A stretch of 64,000 nucleotides of DNA from Candidatus Kapaibacterium sp. Its GTDB lineage: Bacteria; Bacteroidota; Ignavibacteria; Kapaibacteriales; UBA4661. Position numbers and translations under genes: made by a program. Position 1 is the first letter of the stretch, and each line of letters starts with the position of its first letter. Below the pieces are notes generated by a model. It had not been told where the DNA came from, did not search any database, and was given only the letters and a program-made list of their open reading frames with translations. Where the stretch lies: the NCBI GenBank assembly GCA_004292595.1, contig RDXM01000125.1, forward strand, positions 1 to 64,000. The letters run 5' to 3'. Positions 36,542 to 45,376 of the stretch are shown in pieces.

Positions 36542-36573
36542 TTTGGACATCTCCTTAAAAAGCCGTATATTTG
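36542..36573 (+). promoter_or_regulatory. Bacteroidota-type promoter for rpsA
   Basis: TTTG at 36542-36545, a 20-base spacer and TATATTTG at 36566-36573, an excellent match to the TTTG/TAnnTTTG promoter of Bacteroidota. Transcription would begin near 36580, giving a leader of about 115 nt before ATG 36697. The leader contains a small stem (GGG with CCC around GTATG at 36641-36653). Confidence 0.7.
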
Positions 36574-36696
36574 TCCTCTTTACCAATTCACAATTTTACC
36601 CACTAATTTTTGTACAAAAGCCGCATAAAACCTACCTTGCTGGGGTATGCCCAACAAAAAAATGGTAAACAATTATGCGACTTTCGGAGGCTTTTA

Positions 36697-38490
36697 ATGT
36701 CTGAGCAAGTTATGTCTTCTGACGAGCAGATGGAAGCTGCGGCGGGAAAAAAACCGACCGCGATGCACAAGAAATATTCAGTTACATCCATTATGGATGA
36801 TGACTTTACCTACGATATGCTTGATGCCGACATACTGACAAGTATGTTCGAGAAAACTCTTTCGACGATTTCGGAAAATGAAATCATTAAAGGGCGCATC
36901 GTTGCTATCAGCAATAACGAAGTAGCGATTGATATCGGCTTCAAATCTGAAGGCATTGTTCCGCTTTCAGAATTTACCAACCGCGATGAACTCAAAATCG
37001 GCGATGAAGTAGAAGTTTTCTTGGAAAACATCGAAGATAGCGACGGTAAAATGGTGTTGTCGCGCCGCCGCGCTGATTTCATGCGCATTTGGGAGCGTAT
37101 TAACTCTGCTCACGATACTCAAGCCATTGTTCAGGCGAAAATCCTCCGCCGTATCAAAGGTGGTATGGTTGTGGACCTTATGGGCATTGATGCCTTCCTT
37201 CCGGGTTCGCAAATTGACGTAAAACCCGTCCGCGACTTCGATGCGTGGATTGGTCGCAATCTCGATGTTCGCGTTGTGAAAATTAACCACCCGAACGAAA
37301 ACGTTGTCGTTAGCCACAAAGTTCTTTTGGAAGAGCAAATCGCAGGTGTGCGCCAAGAAGTCTTGGAACGCCTCGAAAAAGGTCTCGTCTTGGAAGGACA
37401 CGTCAAAGCTATCGCCGACTTCGGTGTATTCATTGACTTGGGCGGCGTGGACGGTCTTGTTCACATTACCGACTTGTCGTGGGGTCGCGTTACGCATCCG
37501 TCAGAAATCGTCCAGCTTGACGAAAAAGTTAAAGTTGTTGTTCTTGATTTCGATGGCGACAAACGCCGTATCTCGCTCGGTATGAAACAACTTACTGCAC
37601 ATCCTTGGAACACGATTGGCGAGAAATACGAGCCACAATCCAGCGTTCAGGGCAAAGTCGTCAGCCTTACCGATTACGGTGCGTTTATCGAAATCGAAAA
37701 AGGTATCGAAGGTTTGATTCACATCAGCGAAATGTCATGGACAGAGCATATCAAGCATCCGTCGCAATTCGTGTCGATGGGACAAATGGTGGAAGCCGTT
37801 GTCCTCAACATTGACCGCGATGGCAAAAAATTGTCGCTCGGTATGAAACAACTCACCCCTGACCCGTGGCAGCAACTTCTCCAAAAATATCCAGTGGATT
37901 CCGCACACAAAGGCGTTGTCCGCAACATCACCAACTTCGGTGTGTTTGTTGAATTGGAGCCAGGTGTGGATGGTCTTGTTCACATCAGCGACCTCTCATG
38001 GACGAAGAAAATCCGCCACCCTGGCGAGTTTGTGAAAAAAGGCGAAGAAATTGACGTTGTTATCTTGGGCATCGACCTCGACCAGCGCCGTATTTCGCTT
38101 GGACACAAGCAAGTACGCGATAATCCATGGGATGCCTTCCAGCGCGATTACGAAGTAGGCACACAAACACAAGGTCACATTGTTCGTATCATCGAAAAAG
38201 GTGTGATTGTGGAATTGCCACACGGCGTGGATGGCTTCGTTCCGACCTCGCAGCTTTCGTTTGCTCCTGTGCGCAATATCGCTGACTTCTTCCGCGTGGA
38301 TGAAAACTTGCCGCTTAAAGTGATTGAATTCGATAAAGAAGCGAAGAAAATCGTTCTTTCGGCGGTAGAATTTTTGAAATCGCAAGAACAAGGCGTGATT
38401 GACAGCTACAATGCAAATCACCCCGTTCCAGGCGCGTCGAATTACGTTGCAGAGTTTTCGATGAACAGCCTGAACGACGACGCAGCGTAA
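36697..38490 (+). CDS. rpsA: 30S ribosomal protein S1
   Basis: 597 residues from ATG 36697, with GGAGG eight bases upstream. Six S1 RNA-binding domains can be counted by their recurring GFIDLGG/GVFVELEPGVDGLVHISDLSW-type cores and SLGMKQL or SLGHKQV ends. S1 holds mRNA on the small subunit during initiation. An in-frame start at 36610 lies in the leader and lacks family resemblance. A strong promoter precedes it and a strong terminator follows, so it is monocistronic. Confidence 0.95.
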   Translation: MSEQVMSSDEQMEAAAGKKPTAMHKKYSVTSIMDDDFTYDMLDADILTSMFEKTLSTISENEIIKGRIVAISNNEVAIDIGFKSEGIVPLSEFTNRDELKIGDEVEVFLENIEDSDGKMVLSRRRADFMRIWERINSAHDTQAIVQAKILRRIKGGMVVDLMGIDAFLPGSQIDVKPVRDFDAWIGRNLDVRVVKINHPNENVVVSHKVLLEEQIAGVRQEVLERLEKGLVLEGHVKAIADFGVFIDLGGVDGLVHITDLSWGRVTHPSEIVQLDEKVKVVVLDFDGDKRRISLGMKQLTAHPWNTIGEKYEPQSSVQGKVVSLTDYGAFIEIEKGIEGLIHISEMSWTEHIKHPSQFVSMGQMVEAVVLNIDRDGKKLSLGMKQLTPDPWQQLLQKYPVDSAHKGVVRNITNFGVFVELEPGVDGLVHISDLSWTKKIRHPGEFVKKGEEIDVVILGIDLDQRRISLGHKQVRDNPWDAFQRDYEVGTQTQGHIVRIIEKGVIVELPHGVDGFVPTSQLSFAPVRNIADFFRVDENLPLKVIEFDKEAKKIVLSAVEFLKSQEQGVIDSYNANHPVPGASNYVAEFSMNSLNDDAA

Positions 38491-38541
38491 GACAGCGTAA
38501 TGTAAGACGTTGTTTGCGTCCGCCAGAGTTTGTATATTTAT

Positions 38542-38598
38542 CGCTCATTTTGTTGCAGAAATACATAATTGTATCTGCCAAAATGAGCGATTTTTTTT
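38542..38598 (+). terminator. Intrinsic terminator after rpsA
   Basis: CGCTCATTTTG (38542-38552) with CAAAATGAGCG (38579-38589), an inner GCAGA/TCTGC pair, then TTTTTTTT. Confidence 0.85.
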
Positions 38599-38648
38599 GC
38601 TTTCTCAATACCAATCAAGCCCTTGCAAGCCTCATCAAATCAGGCTTC

Positions 38649-38808
38649 AGTGGCACAGACATTCTTGTCTGTGTTTCCCACTTGAATCCAGCACTAATAC
38701 CGTTTCGATTGTAAAATGAATAGTTTCAATTCTCCGAAACAAGGCAGCATGCTGCCTTGCTCAAATCAAAGTATTCAAAATACAGTCAACAGAAATGTCT
38801 GTGCCACT
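38649..38808. repeat. Family-A repeat copy 6, split by a family-B element
   Basis: The left arm AGTGGCACAGACATTCTTGT is intact. The right arm survives only as CAGAAATGTCTGTGCCACT. Between them lies a family-B element (38698-38789), so the B copy entered an existing A copy. Confidence 0.9.
38698..38789 (-). mobile_element. Family-B MITE-like element, copy 2, right end deleted
   Basis: Starts TACCGTTTCGATTGTAAAAT after TAA and carries the same central palindrome as the other copies in reverse orientation. The other end stops at ACAGTCAA instead of running on to AACGGTA. The deletion also removed part of the surrounding family-A arm. Confidence 0.8.
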
Positions 38809-38876
38809 ACTGATGTTGAAATGATTGGCTAGTATCATGTCTTCCTCAAGAGAAGTTTTAATCATCTCCAGCATCT

Positions 38877-40334
38877 ATGCTTGCTCACACCAATACTTCC
38901 TTCCCATTCCCCTTCGCAAACGCCCTGCCCGCGAAAAGCGACATCCGCACGATTGCCTTTATCTCGCTTGCGGCGGCAGTGCTTGTTGCCATCGGGCTGC
39001 TCGTGAATCCGATTCTCGCTTTTGCGCCGCTTGCGCTTGGTGCGGGCGGCTTGCTGGTGGCATTTTTTGTGCGCTATCCGCGTGTGTGGCTGTGTTTGGG
39101 TGCATTGCTGAATTATTGGTGGATTTCGCAGGGCGGCGGCGATGAGGAAATCACGCTGAAAGAATACGCGCTTGTGCTGTTCTATTTTGGCGGCTTGGCA
39201 ATTTGGTTTTTTGGAATGTGCGTTATTCAAAAGCGGCGTGTGGTGCGGCATTGGGCGGATAAAATTCTACTTCTGGCAATCGCCGTTTCGCTGACCAATG
39301 CGGGACTTGCTGTGCTGAACGGCACACCCATTCTCACGTGGGTGCGCGAGTGGCTTTTATTTTGGATGATACTGTATTACTTCCCTTGGCGCGAACATTT
39401 CACTGAAAAGCGGCATATTCAGGCTCTTCTGGCGTGCCATGCGGTGGTGTTTTTGGCGATTGGCGGACAGAATTTGTATAATTACCTGAAAGCCTCTACA
39501 AACATGGTGTATGCTTATCAGATTTGGGCATCGCGCAAAACCTTGAACACGCATATTTTTATGAGCGCGACGGTCTGGACGGTCTTAGGCGGTCTGTATG
39601 CGGCAAAGAGGAAATCGCAAGTATTGATGATGCTTCTGGCAGGATTTTACGGTGTGGTGGTGGTGGCAAGTTTTTCGCGGGGATTTTGGCTCTCTGGCAT
39701 TCTTGCTCTGGTTGTTTGCCTTGCCGTACTCGACCCTAAAAAGCTCGTTCTTTTCAGCGTCTATGGCATTATTGCGGCGGTGGGTTTTACCCTGCTTGTG
39801 CAACTCATTTTTCCCGATAAGGCTACCTTTATTTTTAATGTTTTGAAAGCGCGTTTGCTTTCGTCCTCACGCGGAACAAGCGATGTTTCCTTGCTTGCAC
39901 GGTATTACGAAACCATGTCCATTTTGAATCAACTACAACAATATTTTCTGGGTGGAAACGGTTTAGGTTCGTCATTTTACGCCTACGACCCCATTCAAAA
40001 GCACTTCTTCACAGCAACTTTTATTCATAACGGCTATATTTTTGTTTGGCTGAAACTGGGCTTTTTCTTTTTCGTGTCGTTTTACAGCTTTTGGTTTGCC
40101 ACGATGATTCGTGCCTACCAAGTGGCACGCCAAGCGGCACATTTGCCAATGGCAAAAATTCTTGCAGCTGCCTGTGCTGCTTGCTTTACGGGCTATCTTT
40201 TTTTGAATATCACAAGTTCTATGGCAGAAGGACGCGACGGATTTTATTGCCTTTCGATGTGCTGCGCGGCATTGGGCTGTGCGGAGAATCTATTGCAGCA
40301 AAAAAATAGTGCAGCAGGACGAGACGATTTTTGA
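38877..40334 (+). CDS. O-antigen ligase/polymerase-like integral membrane protein
   Basis: 485 residues with about eleven hydrophobic segments. The C-terminal half has the Wzy_C-like region: SSRGTSDVSLLARYYETMSI, QYFLGGNGLGSSFYAYDP and FIHNGYIFVWLKLGFFFFVS, where a large periplasmic loop between helices carries conserved Arg and His. Proteins of this family ligate or polymerise surface polysaccharide on the periplasmic side of the inner membrane. No other polysaccharide genes are adjacent; a GT-C-like protein is 15 kb upstream. The start lies 69 bp after the nested repeat. Confidence 0.82.
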   Translation: MLAHTNTSFPFPFANALPAKSDIRTIAFISLAAAVLVAIGLLVNPILAFAPLALGAGGLLVAFFVRYPRVWLCLGALLNYWWISQGGGDEEITLKEYALVLFYFGGLAIWFFGMCVIQKRRVVRHWADKILLLAIAVSLTNAGLAVLNGTPILTWVREWLLFWMILYYFPWREHFTEKRHIQALLACHAVVFLAIGGQNLYNYLKASTNMVYAYQIWASRKTLNTHIFMSATVWTVLGGLYAAKRKSQVLMMLLAGFYGVVVVASFSRGFWLSGILALVVCLAVLDPKKLVLFSVYGIIAAVGFTLLVQLIFPDKATFIFNVLKARLLSSSRGTSDVSLLARYYETMSILNQLQQYFLGGNGLGSSFYAYDPIQKHFFTATFIHNGYIFVWLKLGFFFFVSFYSFWFATMIRAYQVARQAAHLPMAKILAAACAACFTGYLFLNITSSMAEGRDGFYCLSMCCAALGCAENLLQQKNSAAGRDDF

Positions 40335-40369
40335 TAACGTTTGCCTTTTCTCATATGAACAGGTCAATG

Positions 40370-42553
40370 TTATCCCGCGCTTTCCTCGACCGCTCGCCGT
40401 GCAATGAGCATTTCCGCGACTGCCGCCAGCACCGCACCAAGCAGAAAAATACGCCAAAGCTCCGTGCCTGAGCTGCCTGCACGAAGCGCATCCATGCTAC
40501 TTTTGCGGTAATCGTCTATCACGCGGATCTGCTCCTGCGATGGCACAAAACGCTCCAGCGACGCGCTCAGTTCTTGCGCTGAAAAATTTGCCATCACCGA
40601 TTCCGATGCGGGAGCATTCACGGCAAGCGTGGAAAGAATTGTCCCAAAGCCCGCACTATTGCTGGGCTTGTAGGAAATTGCGTACACGCCTGGCTGCCGA
40701 AGCGTTTCCAGCGACAGCAGTGCGCCGCTCGGCGTTGGTGCGGCTTGGCGTGTGGATTGTGTGTTGGAGGGGTCGGTAATGGTCAAAGCCGCGCCGCTTG
40801 GCACTTTTCCAGCAATCGGAATCGTGAGCGATTGCCCAACCACTGCCGAAAACGATTCTTGCGAGCGCGAGGTCAGATACGATGCAGCGCGGAAGACAAT
40901 CGGCACAAATACGCCCGTTACAGGAAAACTGCTCCATTCGGCAGACGGTGGAACGGCGATGTACAAGGCTTTGCCCGTGCCGCGCTTGGATTCGGCAAGA
41001 AAAATACCGTCGGCAAGCTCAATAATTGCTTGCGCCGTGAGCGATTCCCGCACAAGCGGCATTGCGCGGCTGATGCGCGGCGACTCCACAATGCGGTTTG
41101 CGCCTTCGGTTTCGCTTCGCTTGAACACGCCTTGAAACAACGGGTGCGCTGCATCAACGCTGGTAAATTCTGCTGGAGTAGCTGGTGGATACTCGCTTTC
41201 GGCTACTTTGCCAAATTGCAAGGCAGGTAAAATAGTCGTGTTGTAATTTTGTAAATCTGCTGACGCGCCCGCAAAGATGAACACGCCGCCACCTTCCTGC
41301 ACAAATGCCTGTAAGCGTCCCGCGTCGCTGGCGGAAAAGCGCGGAATGCCAACCAAAAACAGCGCGTCAAATTCATTCAGCGCAATCGAAGAAAGCGCGT
41401 CGGCGGGGAGTTCTGTGAGATTTTGCGTGGATTTGTCTGCCCTCAGAGCCACACTCAAAAATGCACACTCATCCCGCGAACCAATGAGCGCGAGGCGTGG
41501 TGCGGGTGGCAAGACAAAGCCCACGTGCCGCCGATTGTCCGCATCCAACACATCGCCTTCTACTTCGACCGTACAGCGCACCAATCCTCCTGTTTCGGAG
41601 TTTGCACTACGCTCTGGTGCGGCTGCGGCAATAGGAATCATGCGGGATTCACCCTTCGGAATCGTTACGGTGCGTTGTGCAACACGCTCGCCGTTCATTT
41701 GCAAACTCACAATTACGTCGCGCAGGTCGTCGCCACTGCTATTGCGCACCCGCGCTTCGATTTCGACAGGCTTGCCGCTTTCAAAAATCCGCGATACGAG
41801 ATGCAGCGAATCCACCGACAAATTGCGTTCGCCCGCTTTGGAATCCGCGCCAATCGGCACACAATACACGGCGGTTGCTTTGGAAAAGAGTTTGAGCGAA
41901 TCGTTATTGCTCGCAACGCCAGTACTCGCGCCATCGTCCAGCACAATATTTTTTTGTGCATCGGTGATAATAAATACTTCACGGTTCAAATTTTGCGCAT
42001 CGGTGAGAATGGACGAAGCAAGACGCAGTGCGCCTTCCAGCTTGCCCGTAGCAAAAGCAGTCGGCACGTTTTGGATTGCCTCGCGCATTGCGCCCAAATC
42101 CCGCGTAAATGCTGCCGTGCGGCGGTCGCTGAGGTCTGCCATCTGCACAAGCGCAACCTCATCGCCATCGCCGAGCGAGCGCACCACGCTGAGAGCGGCT
42201 TCCTTTGCCTGTTTCAGGCGCACACCGCGCTCGTCGGCGAGTTCCATGCTAAAGGAATTATCTAGCACAATTACTACGGAGCTTTTTGCTTTTGTTCCCA
42301 AGCCCGGAAACGAAGTCGGAATAGTCGGACGCGCAAACGCCAGCACCGCACAAACGACAATCAGCACCCGTAAAAGCAGCAAAATCAGTTGCGTGATTTT
42401 AAGTTTACGAATGCGCGTTTTCTGAAGTTCTTTGAGAAAGGTGAGTGTACTGAAATCAATGGTTTGGAGCTTGCGCAGATTGAAAAAATGCAGCAAAATC
42501 GGAATTGCGGCGGCTGCCAAACCCAGTAAAATGGCGGGATTGAGAAAGGTCAT
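40370..42553 (-). CDS. BatA/VWA-domain membrane protein
   Basis: 727 residues. The N-terminus (FLNPAILLGLAAAAIPILLHFFNLRKLQTIDFSTLTFLKEL) is the BatA domain with two membrane segments (second around LILLLLRVLIVVCAVLAF). A VWA domain follows (VVIVLDNSFSMEL, MIDAS DxSxS near residue 96; ELVR-type later block FIITDAQKN). The rest is a large periplasmic beta-rich region with a GATase-like FLVGIP/FIFAGASADL stretch, and a final membrane helix (IFLLGAVLAAVAEMLIA). This layout is common in Bacteroidota and linked to envelope stress. The gene stands at the end of the minus-strand block, 100 bp from the tonB-like gene across a terminator. Confidence 0.85.
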   Translation of the reverse strand: MTFLNPAILLGLAAAAIPILLHFFNLRKLQTIDFSTLTFLKELQKTRIRKLKITQLILLLLRVLIVVCAVLAFARPTIPTSFPGLGTKAKSSVVIVLDNSFSMELADERGVRLKQAKEAALSVVRSLGDGDEVALVQMADLSDRRTAAFTRDLGAMREAIQNVPTAFATGKLEGALRLASSILTDAQNLNREVFIITDAQKNIVLDDGASTGVASNNDSLKLFSKATAVYCVPIGADSKAGERNLSVDSLHLVSRIFESGKPVEIEARVRNSSGDDLRDVIVSLQMNGERVAQRTVTIPKGESRMIPIAAAAPERSANSETGGLVRCTVEVEGDVLDADNRRHVGFVLPPAPRLALIGSRDECAFLSVALRADKSTQNLTELPADALSSIALNEFDALFLVGIPRFSASDAGRLQAFVQEGGGVFIFAGASADLQNYNTTILPALQFGKVAESEYPPATPAEFTSVDAAHPLFQGVFKRSETEGANRIVESPRISRAMPLVRESLTAQAIIELADGIFLAESKRGTGKALYIAVPPSAEWSSFPVTGVFVPIVFRAASYLTSRSQESFSAVVGQSLTIPIAGKVPSGAALTITDPSNTQSTRQAAPTPSGALLSLETLRQPGVYAISYKPSNSAGFGTILSTLAVNAPASESVMANFSAQELSASLERFVPSQEQIRVIDDYRKSSMDALRAGSSGTELWRIFLLGAVLAAVAEMLIARRAVEESAG

Positions 42554-42579
42554 AGTGCAAAAATTGGGGAATAAACGTC

Positions 42580-42629
42580 AAAAAGAGGCTCTCACTCTGG
42601 TAATTATCTTACGGCAAAGTGAGAGCCTC
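42580..42629 (-). terminator. Intrinsic terminator after the TonB-like gene
   Basis: GAGGCTCTCAC (42585-42595) pairs with GTGAGAGCCTC (42619-42629). The AAAAA at 42580-42584 reads as a T run on the minus strand. Confidence 0.8.
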
Positions 42630-42656
42630 GCTACGAAATGTTTGTATATTCAGCAG

Positions 42657-43286
42657 TTACGAAACAAGCCGATAAGTAATCGGTACTGTTACCCAACGCG
42701 GGATTCTTTTCCCTTTACGAGTTGCGGGAGTAAATGTTGTTTTTTTGACCGCCGACTGTGCAGGTTCATTGAAAATAGGATGAGTAGAATTTTCAATGAA
42801 AGACTTAACAACGCGACCATTCACGCCAATCAAAGCGCGAACCTGCACTTTGCCTTCGATATTTTTCGCTTTCGCCTCTTTCGGATATTCTATCGCCTTG
42901 CGAAGTGCTGCCATGTCTGTTTCTGGCTCTTTATCCACAGGAGTAGTATCGTACGCGCTCGGGTATTTTTTCCTTGTTTCCTCAGAGGCTTCTTCAACTT
43001 TGTCGTCGAGTTTGCTCTGTTTTGCCGTTGCAGCAGCAAGAGAGTCTGCCGTCGCCTTTGCTGTTTGTGCCGCTTTGAGTGAATCTGCTGCGGCAGCTGC
43101 TGTTGCTTCTGCGGTGCTGCTTGCTGCGCCAGTGCCGCTTGCGCCGTCGGATGTTCCCTTGCCTCCAGCAGTACCTTGCGCTGTTTGGGAAGAATCTTTT
43201 TGTTGGGCGGGTTCATTTTTTGAATCACACGATGCTAGACTCAGGACGGCGACGCTTGTTATCGCTAGTACTTTCAGTGTATTCAT
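42657..43286 (-). CDS. TonB C-terminal domain lipoprotein
   Basis: 209 residues. The signal peptide ends in LSLASC, a lipobox. An alanine/threonine/serine-rich linker of about 90 residues with charged heptads (KATADSLAAATAKQSKLDDK) follows. The C-terminal 80 residues form a TonB-C domain: YPKEAKAKNIEGKVQVRALIGVNGRV, ending RKGKRIPRWVTVPITYRL. TonB proteins energise outer-membrane receptors such as SusC, but those are anchored by a membrane helix; a lipoprotein version more likely has a structural or partner role. It follows ispG by 38 bp. Confidence 0.8.
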   Translation of the reverse strand: MNTLKVLAITSVAVLSLASCDSKNEPAQQKDSSQTAQGTAGGKGTSDGASGTGAASSTAEATAAAAADSLKAAQTAKATADSLAAATAKQSKLDDKVEEASEETRKKYPSAYDTTPVDKEPETDMAALRKAIEYPKEAKAKNIEGKVQVRALIGVNGRVVKSFIENSTHPIFNEPAQSAVKKTTFTPATRKGKRIPRWVTVPITYRLVS

Positions 43287-43324
43287 AACTGCTCCAGTTG
43301 TAAGAAAAACGTAAAATAAAAGAT

Positions 43325-44485
43325 TTAAGCGTGTGCCGCTTCTTCTTGCGGCACAAACGCCTGAATTTCTTCCAAGAGCGCGGAAACAATTTCTTCTTCT
43401 TTGATTTTTCGCACCACTTCGCCTTTGCGGTACAAAATCGCCACGCCTTTTCCTGCGGCAATGCCGATGTCTGCTTCGCTTGCTTCGCCAGGACCATTCA
43501 CCACGCAGCCCAAAAGTGCGACTTTGACAGGCTTTTTGATGCCCTTTACTGCTTCTTCAAGCTGGGCTGTAATGCTGAATAAATCTACTTCCAAGCGTCC
43601 GCAGGTGGGGCAAGCAATGATTTCCACGCTGCGTTGCGCCATGCCGAGCGAGCGCAAAATTTCTTTGCCAACTTCCACTTCTTTTTCTGGCTCATCGGTG
43701 AGGGAAACGCGAATCGTATCGCCAATTCCTTCTGCCAACAATGTACCAATGCCGACTGCCGATTTAATCGTTCCAACCCGCGTCGTTCCTGCTTCGGTAA
43801 CGCCTAAGTGCAGGGGAAAGTCTGTTCGCTCGGCAAGCATTCGATATGCTTCAATCATCAGGCGCACGTCGGTGGATTTTACCGAAATAATCACGTCATC
43901 GAAGCCGAAATCTGCCGCAATTCCTGCGTGGCGCATCGCGCTTTCAAACAAGGCTTCAGGCGTTGGATAGCCGTGTTTTTCCAAAATATCTTCTTCGAGC
44001 GAACCAGAATTTACGCCAATGCGAATCGGGATTTGGCGTTCTTTTGCTTTCGAGAGAACCTCGTGAATACGCTCTCTCGAGCCGATATTTCCTGGATTGA
44101 TGCGCACTTTCGCAACACCTGCTTCAATCGCTTTCAATGCAAAAATATGATTGAAGTGAATATCGGAAACAATCGGCACAGGCGACTGGCGCACAATCTC
44201 AGCCATTGCGTCGGCAGCGTGTTTGTCATTGACCGTAACCCGCACAATATCTACACCCGCTTCATGGCAACGGCGAATCTGCTCGACGGTTGCTTTCACA
44301 TCGGCGGTTTTCGTTTTGGTCATGGTTTGGACGCTCACAGGCGCATTCCCGCCTACTTGGACGTTTCCGACCATGACGGTACGAGTTTTTCTGCGGCGAA
44401 AGGGCAAAGTTGCCATGGGTTGTTCGTGAGTACCGTTTTTCCCGTTTTTACCATTTACAACGGGTAAGTCAAAGGTGGTGGACAT
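43325..44485 (-). CDS. ispG: 4-hydroxy-3-methylbut-2-enyl-diphosphate synthase
   Basis: 386 residues. The TIM barrel shows RRKTRTVMVGNVQVGGNAPVSVQTM, DIVRVTVN, VPIVSDIHFN and RINPGNIG. The C-terminal Fe-S domain carries ACPTCGR near residue 288 and LGCVVNGPGEA, which hold the three cysteines binding the [4Fe-4S] cluster. It performs the next-to-last step of the MEP pathway, making HMBPP for isoprenoids. Only the single-module bacterial form is present, without the large insert of plant and Chlamydia enzymes. It is in the minus-strand run rhomboid, hicB, membrane genes, ispG, tonB-like. Confidence 0.95.
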   Translation of the reverse strand: MSTTFDLPVVNGKNGKNGTHEQPMATLPFRRRKTRTVMVGNVQVGGNAPVSVQTMTKTKTADVKATVEQIRRCHEAGVDIVRVTVNDKHAADAMAEIVRQSPVPIVSDIHFNHIFALKAIEAGVAKVRINPGNIGSRERIHEVLSKAKERQIPIRIGVNSGSLEEDILEKHGYPTPEALFESAMRHAGIAADFGFDDVIISVKSTDVRLMIEAYRMLAERTDFPLHLGVTEAGTTRVGTIKSAVGIGTLLAEGIGDTIRVSLTDEPEKEVEVGKEILRSLGMAQRSVEIIACPTCGRLEVDLFSITAQLEEAVKGIKKPVKVALLGCVVNGPGEASEADIGIAAGKGVAILYRKGEVVRKIKEEEIVSALLEEIQAFVPQEEAAHA

Positions 44486-44520
44486 ATTGAAAGGAATTGG
44501 TGAAAAGATGTAGATTGTAT

Positions 44521-44841
44521 TTAGCTATTTCCAGAGGTAGTTGCTGACATTTGCTTTAATCCCCAATATAGTAGTAATGCTCCGCCAATGCCTAGGATTG
44601 CACCGAGTACAGCACCTTCAACCACAAAACGTTGTTCTGGGGTTTGCGCAACTTGACGTTGAGTATAATATTGCTCAAGAGAGCTAAAACCATTTTGTCG
44701 AAGAATCCTGACAAATTGCTCATGGCTAATGCCATTTCGAGCAAGAATATCTTCGTACCGCGAATAGTCTCCTGATGTAGCCGTATTACCACGAATTTTT
44801 CCGTGCAATACTTGTAATTCATTATATTCTTTGCTATTCAT
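44521..44841 (-). CDS. Small single-helix membrane protein, hypothetical
   Basis: 106 residues. The first 70 are polar and helical (YNELQVLHGKIRGNTATSGDYSRYEDILARNG), then one membrane segment (VEGAVLGAILGIGGALLLYWGL) near the C-terminus. I do not recognise a family. Its ATG overlaps, in the form ATGAATAG, a stop codon that ends the open remnant of the MITE-interrupted gene upstream, suggesting original translational coupling. It precedes ispG by 35 bp. Confidence 0.6.
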   Translation of the reverse strand: MNSKEYNELQVLHGKIRGNTATSGDYSRYEDILARNGISHEQFVRILRQNGFSSLEQYYTQRQVAQTPEQRFVVEGAVLGAILGIGGALLLYWGLKQMSATTSGNS

Positions 44842-45371
44842 TGTTTGGTAAGGATTCAGATGATGTCTGTTGTTGAAGCTGTGATAAAACCTGTGACTGA
44901 AGTGCCATTTCGTTGGTAGAAGAACTCAACTGTGTAATACCGTTTTGATTGTATTTTGAATACTTTGATTTGAGCAAGGCAGCATGCTGCCTTGTTTCGG
45001 AGAATTGAAACTATTCATTTTACAATCGAAACATTCATTTTACAATCGAAACGGTATAACTCTTCAATTGCCTGTTTACGAGCCACATTATTTGCACTGA
45101 TGATACTCAAACTTACTCCAATAGCTGTACCAACGCCCATGACTGTTAAGATGATAGTCAACCACTTCGTAAAGTCATCAAAACGTTTATCGTAGAGTTT
45201 ATCAATGTACTCAAGTTTTGTGCGGAAATCACGGTTTTCTTGTTCGAGTTTTTGGATGCGTTGGTGCAAGGAATCAACACTCTTCTCACCAAGCGCGTAA
45301 AGACTGGGCGAGTGCGCCAGAAGCGATACAAATGCGGTGAGCAAAACAGTAATAACTTTAACAGAAAGCAT
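44834..45371 (-). pseudogene. Small membrane coiled-coil gene interrupted by a family-B element
   Basis: The intact part encodes a signal or membrane segment (VKVITVLLTAFVSLLAHS), a coiled coil (LHQRIQKLEQENRDFRTKLEY) and a second helix (LTIILTVMGVGTAIGVSLSII), reading up to RKQAIEEL at the element boundary. In the present sequence the frame then runs 13 residues into the element (YRFDCKMNVSIVK) and stops at 45015. On the far side of the element a frame reads TQLSSSTNEMALQSQVLSQL and ends at 44834, overlapping the next start codon, which looks like the lost C-terminus. With a TTA duplication removed the frames are off by one, so an extra indel must be assumed. Broken rather than fully absent. 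Confidence 0.6.
44938..45056 (+). mobile_element. Family-B MITE-like element, copy 3, with internal 20-bp duplication
   Basis: 119 bp from TACCGTTTTGATTGTATTTT to AATCGAAACGGTA with the shared central palindrome. TAA flanks it at 44935-44937 and 45057-45059. The block ATTCATTTTACAATCGAAAC occurs twice in tandem near the right end, which explains most of the extra length over copy 1. Confidence 0.8.
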
Positions 45372-45376
45372 AGATT

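Noticed and set aside
40745-42425. Long plus-strand open frames opposite the BatA/VWA gene.
   Set aside because: Shadows of a strongly biased coding strand; compositions (Ser/Arg-rich) and lack of homology argue against them.
44992-45195. A small plus-strand open frame beginning MFRRIETIHF.
   Set aside because: Arises from the family-B element and overlaps the disrupted minus-strand gene; not a real gene.
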